Origin: JARFVT01 sp036677425
GTDB taxonomy: Bacteria; Pseudomonadota; Alphaproteobacteria; UBA8366; Aestuariispiraceae
Direction: 5' to 3'
Assembly: GCA_036677425.1 (NCBI GenBank)
Contig: JARFVT010000012.1
Coordinates: forward strand, 124,001 to 188,000
DNA: 64,000 nucleotides
The notes under the pieces were generated by a model, which had not been told where the DNA came from, did not search any database, and saw nothing but the letters and a program-made list of their open reading frames with translations. This document shows positions 46,522 to 54,652 of this stretch, one piece after another. The number at the start of each line of letters is the position of its first letter. The stretch's first letter is position 1. The translations under genes and the position numbers were made by a program.

Positions 46522-47197
46522 TATAAGCCTCCGTTAGCTTTGGTAAATGCACTAAATCATCGATAAACGGCGCGGGTGTGTGAACGCAATCTGGGTCAAT
46601 ATCGCCTAGAGGTACAATATAGGCGCTTTCAGCAATGGTAAATTTGGCCGCCATGGCCATAGCAGAGTTGAAATTTTGAGCTGTGGCTGCATAGGTTAGA
46701 TTGCCAAATGTATCGGCTTTTGCGGCATGGATAAGCGCAAAATCAGCTGTTAATGCCGTTTCTAACACGCCTTCTACATTATTTACCACCAGCCTTTGTT
46801 TGCCATTAGCAAGGCTTGTATCAATGCCAACATCAGTCACAAAGCCCAACAAACCAGAACCTGCAGCGCGGATACGCTCTGCCAAAATTCCTTGCGGTAC
46901 AAATTCAACTTCAATCTTACCCGTGTTCATTAAACCTATGGCATTGCTATTTAAGCCAATATGACTGGTGATGAGCTTATCGACCTGACCATTTTGCAAT
47001 AGTAAGTCTATGCCCAAACCATTTTGATTGGCATCATTTTTAATGATAGTTAAATGCTTTGCACCTTGATTGACCAATTGTGCAATCAAGGTGAATGGTG
47101 TTCCTGGAGAGCCAAAGCCACCGATCATAATGGTTGAACCGTTATTTATTTGATCAATGGCTTTAGTAAGCGTTGTAACTTTATTGGTTAATGTCAT
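46505..47197 (-). CDS. 3-oxoacid CoA-transferase subunit A
   Basis: A 230-residue alpha subunit of the same enzyme. The family start has the CoA-binding stretch IMIGGFGSPGTPFTLIAQL, followed by KLITSHIGLNSNAI, ELVPQG-like EFVPQGILAERIRAAGSGLLGFVT, and AADFALIHAAKADTFGNLTY. Its ATG overlaps the stop of the aminotransferase gene by one base and its end overlaps subunit B. The tight coupling argues for one pathway. Confidence 0.95.
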   Translation of the reverse strand: MTLTNKVTTLTKAIDQINNGSTIMIGGFGSPGTPFTLIAQLVNQGAKHLTIIKNDANQNGLGIDLLLQNGQVDKLITSHIGLNSNAIGLMNTGKIEVEFVPQGILAERIRAAGSGLLGFVTDVGIDTSLANGKQRLVVNNVEGVLETALTADFALIHAAKADTFGNLTYAATAQNFNSAMAMAAKFTIAESAYIVPLGDIDPDCVHTPAPFIDDLVHLPKLTEAYNVIKR

Positions 47198-48546
47198 CAG
47201 TTATGCACCGTCAAATTCATTTCATCCGCCATTACATCTAGACTCGCGATTAAAATACCCATTAGCTCTTCGATTTGAGCCTCATTGATTATTAATGGGG
47301 GACAAATTAGAAAATGATCGCCCTCTAAACCGCCTCTTGTTCGGCGTGAATATATAATCAAGCCCCGCTCATATGCTAAATCAACCAAGCGGTTATAAGC
47401 ATTCAACTCTTTGGGTAGCACTTGCATGGTTACGCGGTCATGTACCAGCTCAAAAGCTAGCAGTAGCCCAAGTCCGCGCACATCGCCAATGAATGGGTAT
47501 CTATCCATTAGTTTGGTAAGTTTAGCTTTCAGAATTATACCCATTTTAGCAGCATTTTCGATTATATTTTGATTTTGCAATTCTATGAGTACCGCAATGC
47601 CTGCTGCACATGCCAAAGGGTTACCTGCATAGGTAAAACCGTGTAGAAATCCACCTGACTCTAACACTGTATCGACAATTTCAGGTTTTGCTACCATGGC
47701 ACCAAGTGGTGCATATCCAGCGGCAAAGCCTTTTGATAAAGCAACTATGTCGGGAATTATACCCCAATGCTCTGAGGCTACAAATTTTCCTGTTCGGCCT
47801 GCGCCTGTCATCACTTCATCGTAAATCAATAATATGCCATATTCATCACATATCTTACGAATGCGTTTATAATAACTATCTGGTGCGACTAAAGCGCCTG
47901 TTGATGCGCCGCCTACGGGTTCCATGATAAATGCCAATACTGTGTCTTTGCCTTGAGCGATGATTTCATCACGCAGCAATTCTGCATATTTTACGCCACG
48001 CGCTCCATCATCTAAATTATCATCATCAAGATAGCAAGTTGGGGCAGCAATTTTTGGCATACCCTGCATCATCGGCATAAATGGTTTTGATAACGGGTCA
48101 TAACCTGTCAGCGCTAATGCACCCAAAGAGCAACCATGATAGGATGGAAATCGTGAAATAACTTTATAACGGCTATGCTCACCCTTAGCGAGCGCATATT
48201 GACGGGCCAATTTGATGCAGCTCTCAACAGCTTCTGAGCCTCCAGACACAAAAAATATGCGGTCTAAGCCTTCGGGCATTAAATTTGCGGTCATGGTTGC
48301 TAATTGCTCGGCTGGTTCATTTTGAAAATGCAAGCGATAGCCAAATGTGGCTTTGTCCATTTGTTTTTTCATCGCGGTTAAAACATTGGGGTTAGAATGC
48401 CCAATATTAGACACCATAGCGCCACTGCTGCCATCTAAATATTTTTTGCCCTCTGTATCATATAAATATATGCCTTTTGCATAGTCTAGCATTGGCTTAC
48501 AGCCCGTTGATTGGTAGAATAGACTTGATTGGATATCTTCGCTCAT
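47197..48546 (-). CDS. class-III PLP aminotransferase
   Basis: A 449-residue omega/beta-amino-acid type transaminase. PLP and substrate landmarks: GSSGAMVSNIGHSNP, FFVSGGSEAVESCIKLARQY (about 98-120), LLIYDEVMTGAGRTG, and the Schiff-base lysine in ALSKGFAAGYAPLGAM (about 278). The family covers beta-alanine, GABA, taurine and beta-lysine-type substrates. I prefer ATG 48546 (GGAAG upstream) over 48564. It is the first gene of the operon; its product would turn a beta-amino acid into a 3-oxo acid for the CoA-transferase pair that follows. Confidence 0.93.
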   Translation of the reverse strand: MSEDIQSSLFYQSTGCKPMLDYAKGIYLYDTEGKKYLDGSSGAMVSNIGHSNPNVLTAMKKQMDKATFGYRLHFQNEPAEQLATMTANLMPEGLDRIFFVSGGSEAVESCIKLARQYALAKGEHSRYKVISRFPSYHGCSLGALALTGYDPLSKPFMPMMQGMPKIAAPTCYLDDDNLDDGARGVKYAELLRDEIIAQGKDTVLAFIMEPVGGASTGALVAPDSYYKRIRKICDEYGILLIYDEVMTGAGRTGKFVASEHWGIIPDIVALSKGFAAGYAPLGAMVAKPEIVDTVLESGGFLHGFTYAGNPLACAAGIAVLIELQNQNIIENAAKMGIILKAKLTKLMDRYPFIGDVRGLGLLLAFELVHDRVTMQVLPKELNAYNRLVDLAYERGLIIYSRRTRGGLEGDHFLICPPLIINEAQIEELMGILIASLDVMADEMNLTVHN

Positions 48547-48751
48547 ATGGATAAATTCTTCCATTTAAATGGTTAGATAAAAACTTTTTATATGGCCTTG
48601 TCGAGGGCTTTTAAAAATAGTTATGTTTTTCTTTCTCTGTTGTAAGCTATAATATTATTCATAGTTTTAACCTCTTTATTTTCAGCGCTTATAATTGAAG
48701 TTGCATGGCTTAGGACCATTAAGCAAATAAATAATACCAATGATAATCATA

Positions 48752-48766
48752 GATATAATCTATATC
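48752..48766. promoter_or_regulatory. palindrome upstream of the catabolic operon
   Basis: Arms GATATA and TATATC around a 3-base centre, about 200 bases upstream of the aminotransferase start. Could be a regulator site; LysR-type proteins prefer T-N11-A motifs, so assignment is open. Confidence 0.35.
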
Positions 48767-48882
48767 AAAAAGCTAATAGTAATATGTCAAGGTAAGTTAA
48801 AAAAATCAAACCTTAATAAGATAGGCAATACTGCGACTTCTCATTGAATATATAGGAAATTTTTAATATTATAGGGTTTGAT

Positions 48883-48914
48883 TGTGATCACGCAAAGCGA
48901 AGCTTAGTGCAACG
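48883..48914 (+). repeat. dispersed 32-bp repeat, copy B
   Basis: Matches 4477-4508 at 29 of 32 positions and in the same orientation. Located just past the end of the ferric permease gene and at the far boundary of the accessory island. The upstream hairpins seen at copy A are absent here. Confidence 0.8.
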
Positions 48915-48930
48915 TAAAATGATAAAACCA

Positions 48931-50637
48931 TCAGCCCGAACCAGGACGCGATTTTCTGATCGCATGGGACAATAAAATAACTGGTAAAATTCCTGTTAAG
49001 ACTATGGTTAACGCCCCTAGGGCCGATTGTTCCAGTAATTCATCGGATGCAAATTGATAAACATAGGTTGCCAATGTATCAAAATTAAATGGTCGTAAAA
49101 TCAAGGTCGCGGGTAATTCTTTCATCGCATCGACAAAAACCAAAATTGCCCCTGCTAAGATACCGCTGCGTATCATTGGGATATGAATATATTTTAAACA
49201 ACCATATGCGCTTGCCCCTAATGATCTGGCGGCATCATCCATATTTGGCGTAACCTTGGTTAGGCTAGTTTCAACTGCGCCTAAGCCAACCGCCAAAAAC
49301 CGCACCACATAGGCAAAAATAATTGCAAATGCCGTGCCTGATAAAATCAAGCCAGTTGAAATATTAAATTGCGCCCGCATGAATGCATCAAAGCTGTTAT
49401 CAATGAAGGCAAATGGCACAAGAACCCCGATCGCCAAAACAGCACCCGGCATAGCGTAGCCGACGCTGGCAAAGCGCACCATAAGATTAAGGATATTTGC
49501 CCGTTTATTATTGCGATGACCATTAGAGTTTATTTTATGCAACCGCATTGCATATGCCAATAGAAAGCCAATGATAATGGTAATTATTGCCGCTGTGGTT
49601 GCTAAAAATAATGAATTTTTGGCATAGGTAAAAAATTCGATGCTAAGCGAGGCCTGCCAATTATTGAGCGCATAATATGTTAAAATACCCGCTGGAACAA
49701 TAAACCCCAATAATATGGGTGCAGAGCAAATGAAAATTGCTGCAAAAACTTTCCAGCCATGTAATTTATAGCCCGATAAAATATTATATTTTGCATTACT
49801 GGCACTATATTGTTGGGATTTTCTAGATTTACGTTCGATCCATAATAGGCCCGCAACAAAAAACAACATCACCAAGGCGATTTGTGCCGCACCGCCAAGA
49901 TTGCCCTGTAACATCCAAATATCAAAAAACCCAGCGGTCAGGGTATGAATACCAAAAAAATCAATCGTGCCAAAATCATTTAATGTTTCCATTAAAACCA
50001 ATGACAAGCCAACCACCAAGGCCGGCCTTGCAAGCGGCAGGGCAATGGTAAAAAAACATTGCCACGGGCTGCGACCTAAAACACGGCCTGCCTCTAATAA
50101 ACAAATCGATTGTTGAATGAATGAAGCGCGGCTTAACATATAAACATATGGATAAAGCACTAATGATAACATGGCAATCGCGCCGCCGTGGCTTCTTATT
50201 TCAGGAAAATAATATTCCGATTTTAATTGCCAGCCAAAAATATCCCGTAGAAATATCTGTAATGCCCCCGAATAATCCAATAAATCAGTATAAACATAGG
50301 CAATAACATATGCAGGCACGGCAATTGGCAATAATAATGCCCATTCAAAAAACTTAACCCCCAGAAAGCGGCACATGGTAACTAGCCATGCGCTAGATAC
50401 ACCAATGATGATAGTCGATAGGCCGACCCCCAACATTAATATCAGGGTATTTTTAATATAACGCCATAAAACCGTATCAAATAAATGCGGCCAATTATTT
50501 TCAGTGGGATTAAAGGCTAACCAAATTATTGCCAATATGGGTAATGCGGCAAATATCGCCACTATAATTGCAATCAATAACCAGCCATTATTAATATTAT
50601 ATTTTCGTGGCGGTTTTATATTTTCTGTAATCGCCAT
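48931..50637 (-). CDS. fbpB: ferric iron ABC transporter permease (FbpB/SfuB type)
   Basis: A 568-residue fused permease with about twelve hydrophobic helices in two similar halves, as in iron(III) uptake permeases. Each half has an EAA loop: LEAGRVLGRSPWQCFFTIALPLARPALVVGLSLVLMETLNDFGTIDFFG in the first and DDAARSLGASAYGCLKYIHIPMIRSGILAGAILVFVDAMKELPATLILRP in the second (DF-GT and KELPATL are typical). ATG 50637 is used, since the preceding codon is TTG. It follows fbpA with a hairpin between them. No ATPase gene is adjacent. Confidence 0.92.
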   Translation of the reverse strand: MAITENIKPPRKYNINNGWLLIAIIVAIFAALPILAIIWLAFNPTENNWPHLFDTVLWRYIKNTLILMLGVGLSTIIIGVSSAWLVTMCRFLGVKFFEWALLLPIAVPAYVIAYVYTDLLDYSGALQIFLRDIFGWQLKSEYYFPEIRSHGGAIAMLSLVLYPYVYMLSRASFIQQSICLLEAGRVLGRSPWQCFFTIALPLARPALVVGLSLVLMETLNDFGTIDFFGIHTLTAGFFDIWMLQGNLGGAAQIALVMLFFVAGLLWIERKSRKSQQYSASNAKYNILSGYKLHGWKVFAAIFICSAPILLGFIVPAGILTYYALNNWQASLSIEFFTYAKNSLFLATTAAIITIIIGFLLAYAMRLHKINSNGHRNNKRANILNLMVRFASVGYAMPGAVLAIGVLVPFAFIDNSFDAFMRAQFNISTGLILSGTAFAIIFAYVVRFLAVGLGAVETSLTKVTPNMDDAARSLGASAYGCLKYIHIPMIRSGILAGAILVFVDAMKELPATLILRPFNFDTLATYVYQFASDELLEQSALGALTIVLTGILPVILLSHAIRKSRPGSG

Positions 50638-50691
50638 CAAGGGTTGCTTTTGGTCATGTTCTAAAAATATACCTGATATTAAAATATAAAA

Positions 50692-50721
50692 TTAAAAGCC
50701 TCCGTCGCCAGAAGCTTTTAA
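50692..50721 (-). promoter_or_regulatory. hairpin between fbpA and fbpB
   Basis: The arms TTAAAAGC and GCTTTTAA pair perfectly, extended by TC/GA after one mismatch, around an 8-base loop. In the minus-strand transcript a T-rich stretch follows. It is likely a partial terminator that lowers permease expression relative to the binding protein. Confidence 0.6.
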
Positions 50722-50755
50722 CATTAAACAATAGCATTAAAAGATGAATGGCAAT

Positions 50756-51775
50756 CTATTCATTATAACCGACTTTATCGACCATCTTTGATGCCATTGA
50801 TGAATTGGCCTCAATCGCGGCAAAGCTTTGTTTGTCGGCCTTGAATTTACCCCATGATGCGACCATTTTTGATGGTTTAACACCAGATTTAACAGGATAT
50901 TCAAAATTAACCTTAGCATAAATTTCTTGCGCCATATCACCCGATAAAAACTCCATCAATTTAATGGCATTGGCCTTATTTGGCGAAGATTTAGTCAATG
51001 ACATGCCCGAAATATTCATATGTGTGCCGCGATTATCTTGATTAGGGAAAATTAAATTAACCGATTGCGCCCATGCAATTTGATCCTTATTGGTCAACAT
51101 TTTACCCATATAATAGCTGTTACCAATGGCAATATCGCACTCGCCTTGCCAAACTGCCTTGACCTGCGCCCGATCATTGCCCGATGGCTTTCTGGCTAAA
51201 TTGGCTTTTAAGCCTTTTAACCATGTTAGGGCTTTTGCCTCGTCATTTGCCAAAATCATCGATGCAAATAATGCATTATTATAGGCATGGCTACCGCTTC
51301 TGGTACAGATTTTACCTTTCCATTTTGGGTTGGCTAAATCTTCATAATCTTTAATCTCACCTTCTGCGATACGGTCTTTTGACGCATATATTAATCTTGC
51401 CCGTTGGGTTAATCCAAACCATTTGCCATCAGGATCGCGTAAATTAGCGGGAATATTGGCATTTAAAATATCACTATTAACGGCTTGGGTTAGGCCTTTT
51501 CTGGTGGCATTCATTAATTTTGCCGCACCCGATGTTAATAAAATATCGGCGGGGCTATTCGCACCTTCTTGAACTAAACGTTGGATCAGACCTTTTTTGG
51601 CAAAAACCACATTGGTTTTAATGCCAGAGTTTTTTTCAAAAGCATCGAGCAATGGTTTAATTAAAATTTCTTGACGAAATGAATATATATTAACCTCACC
51701 CCCCGCCTGTGCAGAACCAAAGGCAACAGCAGTTAATGTTAATGTGAAAGCTATTTTAGATAATGTTTTTAACAT
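50756..51775 (-). CDS. fbpA: ferric iron ABC transporter substrate-binding protein (FbpA/FutA type)
   Basis: A 339-residue periplasmic iron(III)-binding protein. A signal peptide (MLKTLSKIAFTLTLTAVAFGSAQA) precedes GEVNIYSFRQEILIKPLLDAFEKNSGIKTNVVFAKKGLIQRL, the standard start. A tyrosine pair for iron coordination occurs in GNSYYMGKM (about 224). Gene order fbpA-fbpB is typical, and two Fur-like palindromes lie upstream (51817-51833, 51869-51885), so expression under iron limitation is expected. Confidence 0.94.
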   Translation of the reverse strand: MLKTLSKIAFTLTLTAVAFGSAQAGGEVNIYSFRQEILIKPLLDAFEKNSGIKTNVVFAKKGLIQRLVQEGANSPADILLTSGAAKLMNATRKGLTQAVNSDILNANIPANLRDPDGKWFGLTQRARLIYASKDRIAEGEIKDYEDLANPKWKGKICTRSGSHAYNNALFASMILANDEAKALTWLKGLKANLARKPSGNDRAQVKAVWQGECDIAIGNSYYMGKMLTNKDQIAWAQSVNLIFPNQDNRGTHMNISGMSLTKSSPNKANAIKLMEFLSGDMAQEIYAKVNFEYPVKSGVKPSKMVASWGKFKADKQSFAAIEANSSMASKMVDKVGYNE

Positions 51776-51816
51776 CGAATAATAATTCTTTCGTAAATAT
51801 ATGATTATAGTTAATG

Positions 51817-51833
51817 TTGCGACTTATTCGCAA
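51817..51833. promoter_or_regulatory. Fur-like palindrome 1 upstream of fbpA
   Basis: A 17-base inverted repeat with perfect 6-bp arms TTGCGA and TCGCAA, resembling alphaproteobacterial Fur sites of the TGCAAAT-ATTTGCA kind. It lies 41 bases before the fbpA start. Confidence 0.6.
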
Positions 51834-51868
51834 TTAGCAGATAAATATTTATACCTATTAATGCGCTA

Positions 51869-51885
51869 TTGCAAGTCATTCGCAA
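51869..51885. promoter_or_regulatory. Fur-like palindrome 2 upstream of fbpA
   Basis: TTGCAAGTCATTCGCAA, with similar symmetry to palindrome 1 and 52 bases from it centre to centre, that is about five helical turns, so both could be on the same face of the DNA. Confidence 0.6.
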
Positions 51886-51956
51886 AATTATTTTATCTGA
51901 AATAATCAATAACTAATTTCGATTTATGATCTGATGATAATTTATTTTAGGTAGCT

Positions 51957-52508
51957 CTAAAAACTGCTATTTGGTTGAGTTAGAAAATCAATTTCTGCGG
52001 GTGTGCTTATGCGGCTTAAAATTTTATTACGATGCGGGAAGCGAGCAAATTTATCGATAATATTTTTATGTAATTGCATAAATTTAATTTGTTCTTCCAT
52101 TGCCAAATTCTGATAAAGATCCAGCCCTTGTTGTTGATCACTCTTATTTTCGCTATGCATGAACGGCATATAAATGAATACACGCATCTTATTATAGGTT
52201 AATTCATGATCTTGATTATTTGCAATTAAAATTTTTGCTATTTCAAGTGCTTTGGCATCCGTTGCAAATGCCTTGGGCGTATCACGAAACATATTACGGG
52301 AAAATTGGTCTAATATTAAAATTAACGCTAATGCCTTTAATGGATCAGATATCCAACCGTCTAATTTACCTTTTACCGCTTGGTTATATATATCCATAAA
52401 TTGGATTTTTAAATCATCGTCGAATGAAATGCTTTTTTGAAACCAAAATTCTTCTGTTGCTTGGTTAAACCAAAAATCTAAAATATATGCTGCGGTCTTT
52501 ATCTTCAT
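51957..52508 (-). CDS. DUF924 family protein
   Basis: A 183-residue protein of a widespread family with no known function, predicted all-helical (TPR-like). Typical features are ILDFWFNQATEEFWFQKSISFDDDLKIQF near the start, ILILDQFSRNMFRDTPKAFATDAKAL (about 64-89), and YMPFMHSENKSDQQQGLDLY. Stand-alone, divergent from the Fur-controlled gene only by gap, and 25 bases after the GFA-type gene on the same strand. Confidence 0.88.
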   Translation of the reverse strand: MKIKTAAYILDFWFNQATEEFWFQKSISFDDDLKIQFMDIYNQAVKGKLDGWISDPLKALALILILDQFSRNMFRDTPKAFATDAKALEIAKILIANNQDHELTYNKMRVFIYMPFMHSENKSDQQQGLDLYQNLAMEEQIKFMQLHKNIIDKFARFPHRNKILSRISTPAEIDFLTQPNSSF

Positions 52509-52533
52509 AATTCAGCTCGCTTTTCTATATAAA

Positions 52534-52926
52534 TTAATCAAATTGCTCGATACCATCATTTAACTGATAATAATCTGATTTATCTTTAACAAATATATGT
52601 TTGGATATTTTAAGGCCTGTTGGTAAATCTAATGTTCCCGCCATAATGCTAATATTATCTTTTTTATGCTTGCGCCAAAATAAATTACCGCCGCAATTTT
52701 TGCAAAAACCGCGTTCTGCCTGACTTGATGATTGATACCATTTTAAATTCTCTTCACCATATATGGTTATTTCAGATTTTTTACAGCTAGTCGCCGTAAC
52801 GTAATTACCGCTAGTTTTTTGACATTGACGACAATGACATGCGGATATTGGTCGTAAACCACCACATATTTCATAATGTATTTTACCGCATAAACAACCA
52901 CCCGAGCCAGTGATTTTATCACCCAT
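52534..52926 (-). CDS. GFA/CENP-V family zinc protein (glutathione-dependent formaldehyde-activating-like)
   Basis: A 130-residue zinc-binding protein. Cysteines are arranged as in the family: GGCLCGKIHYEI (Cys pair), ACHCRQCQKTSG (three Cys and one His), and FCKNCGGNLFWR (Cys pair). Members include Gfa, proposed to form S-hydroxymethylglutathione from formaldehyde, but most are uncharacterised. Formaldehyde-linked chemistry would fit with the sarcosine oxidase elsewhere in the window; that link is weak. Confidence 0.9.
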   Translation of the reverse strand: MGDKITGSGGCLCGKIHYEICGGLRPISACHCRQCQKTSGNYVTATSCKKSEITIYGEENLKWYQSSSQAERGFCKNCGGNLFWRKHKKDNISIMAGTLDLPTGLKISKHIFVKDKSDYYQLNDGIEQFD

Positions 52927-53016
52927 AATATTAATATCCTGTTTTATATTAAATTTTAATCTATTATAATATTGATCATGATAATAAATAAATATTCTTA
53001 GATTAATAGGTAGATT

Positions 53017-53961
53017 ATGACATTACGCAATATTATTTTAGACTGTGACCCAGGGCTTGACGATGCATTTGCTATTTTACTTGCACTTTCATCTCCTGAT
53101 AAATTTAATTTATTAGGCATAACCACGGTTGCGGGCAATGTTGGTTTAAAATATACCACGCATAATGCCCTTGGCATATTTCAAATCGCAGATATAAGAG
53201 ATATACCAATTTTTTCTGGTTGTGATAGGGCAATAATGGGGAGAGGTTCGCGCGCGCCAGAAATTCATGGGCAAAATGGCATTGGCGGCGTATCATTACC
53301 AAAACCAAAATTTGCATTACAAAAACAACATGCGGTCGATTTTATTATTGAAACCTGTCTTAATGCTGATGATGGAACAATCACCCTATGTCCGATTGGG
53401 CCAATGACCAATATTGCCTTGGCGATTATTAAACAAAGCGCAATAATTCCAAAAATTAAACAAATAATTTTCATGGGTGGGGCTGCGTTCAAGGCTGGTA
53501 ATATAACGCCCCATGCGGAATTTAATATTCATGCTGATCCCCATGCCGCAGAGGTTATTTTACAATCTGGCATCGATTGTGTGATGTTTGGCCTTGACGT
53601 TACCCATCAGGCAATAATAACCGATCAAAGGCTATCAGATATTAAAAATATTGATGGCGATATAGGTAATATTCTATCGGATATGATGTCATATTATGCG
53701 GCTGCCACTAAAAAAGCAGGCGGTGAACAAGCCAATGGTGTTTTGCATGACCCTTGCGTGATTGCCTATTTAATCGATCCAGATATATTTCAAGGCAGCA
53801 CCCATCATATCATGGTCGAAACCGCGCTTGGACATGATAAAATTGGTAATATTATCGTTGATGGCGATGGTAAAAAAAATAATGTTAAAATCATTACTAA
53901 AATGGACGCGGTAAAATTTTATGATCTATTAATCACCCGCATTTCAAGCTTAGTTAGCTGA
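53017..53961 (+). CDS. inosine-uridine preferring nucleoside hydrolase
   Basis: Cleaves ribonucleosides to base and ribose. The 314-residue protein has the calcium-binding signature DCDPGLDDAFAILLAL at the start (about 9-24), the GPMTNIALAI block, and FNIHADPHAAEVIL in the centre. The C-terminal DPCVIAYLIDPDIF contributes the remaining metal ligand. Complete, convergent with the LysE-type gene without a gap. Confidence 0.94.
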   Translation: MTLRNIILDCDPGLDDAFAILLALSSPDKFNLLGITTVAGNVGLKYTTHNALGIFQIADIRDIPIFSGCDRAIMGRGSRAPEIHGQNGIGGVSLPKPKFALQKQHAVDFIIETCLNADDGTITLCPIGPMTNIALAIIKQSAIIPKIKQIIFMGGAAFKAGNITPHAEFNIHADPHAAEVILQSGIDCVMFGLDVTHQAIITDQRLSDIKNIDGDIGNILSDMMSYYAAATKKAGGEQANGVLHDPCVIAYLIDPDIFQGSTHHIMVETALGHDKIGNIIVDGDGKKNNVKIITKMDAVKFYDLLITRISSLVS

Positions 53962-54588
53962 TTAATTTACCCGCCGCATAATGCCGGTAAAAAGACCAGC
54001 GGCGATTAAAAAACTGCCGCCAATATTATTAACAATTTTTAATGTTGATGGCTGTTTAAATCGCGTCCGCAAATGCCCCGCCATCATCACCCAAAGAATT
54101 ATATTTAATGCCGCCAATGTTAAAAATGTTACAATTAATATGGAAAATTGCGGCAATGCTGCCATATTTTGAGTAATAAATTGTGGCATGAATGCTATAA
54201 AAAATACTATGACATTTGGGTTAAGGGCGGTTACTATATAAGTATTCCAAAATATTTTACTATTCGATTTTGCCGTCGTCATATTATCTAAATTATCAAG
54301 AATTGGCGTAGTTCGCCACATTTTAACACCAATCCATATAAGATATGCTGCACCCGCTAATTTTAATGCCATGAATAAACTTGCCGAGGCATTTAATATG
54401 GCCCCTGCGCCAAGCAAGGATACGCTCATCGCGCTAAAATCACCCAATATTACCGCAGGAACAGTTGCCCAACCCGTAGCCTTGCCACGATTTATCACAT
54501 AACCAACCACCAGCATAACCGTAGGGCCTGGAATAGCCAATAATGCAGTACTCGCAGCAGCAAAAGCCAACCATAATTCTATCGACAA
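53962..54588 (-). CDS. LysE family amino-acid exporter (RhtB type)
   Basis: A 208-residue inner-membrane exporter with about six hydrophobic helices. ALLAIPGPTVMLVVGYVINRGKATGW at the start (the PGP motif of the LysE/RhtB family), then LKLAGAAYLIWIGVKMWR and ALNPNVIVFFIAFMPQF. Export of an amino acid or derivative is likely; the specificity is unknown. Confidence 0.92.
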   Translation of the reverse strand: MSIELWLAFAAASTALLAIPGPTVMLVVGYVINRGKATGWATVPAVILGDFSAMSVSLLGAGAILNASASLFMALKLAGAAYLIWIGVKMWRTTPILDNLDNMTTAKSNSKIFWNTYIVTALNPNVIVFFIAFMPQFITQNMAALPQFSILIVTFLTLAALNIILWVMMAGHLRTRFKQPSTLKIVNNIGGSFLIAAGLFTGIMRRVN

Positions 54589-54652
54589 AATATAACCCCT
54601 ATTAATATTTATGATAATGCTAATTAATAATATTATAAAATTAATATTTTCG

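Larger units (their letters stand above)
48547..48930. other. intergenic region upstream of the catabolic operon
   Basis: About 380 AT-rich bases without a credible gene. It holds the promoter region of the minus-strand operon, a palindrome at 48752-48766 and the dispersed repeat copy at 48883-48914. Confidence 0.6.
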
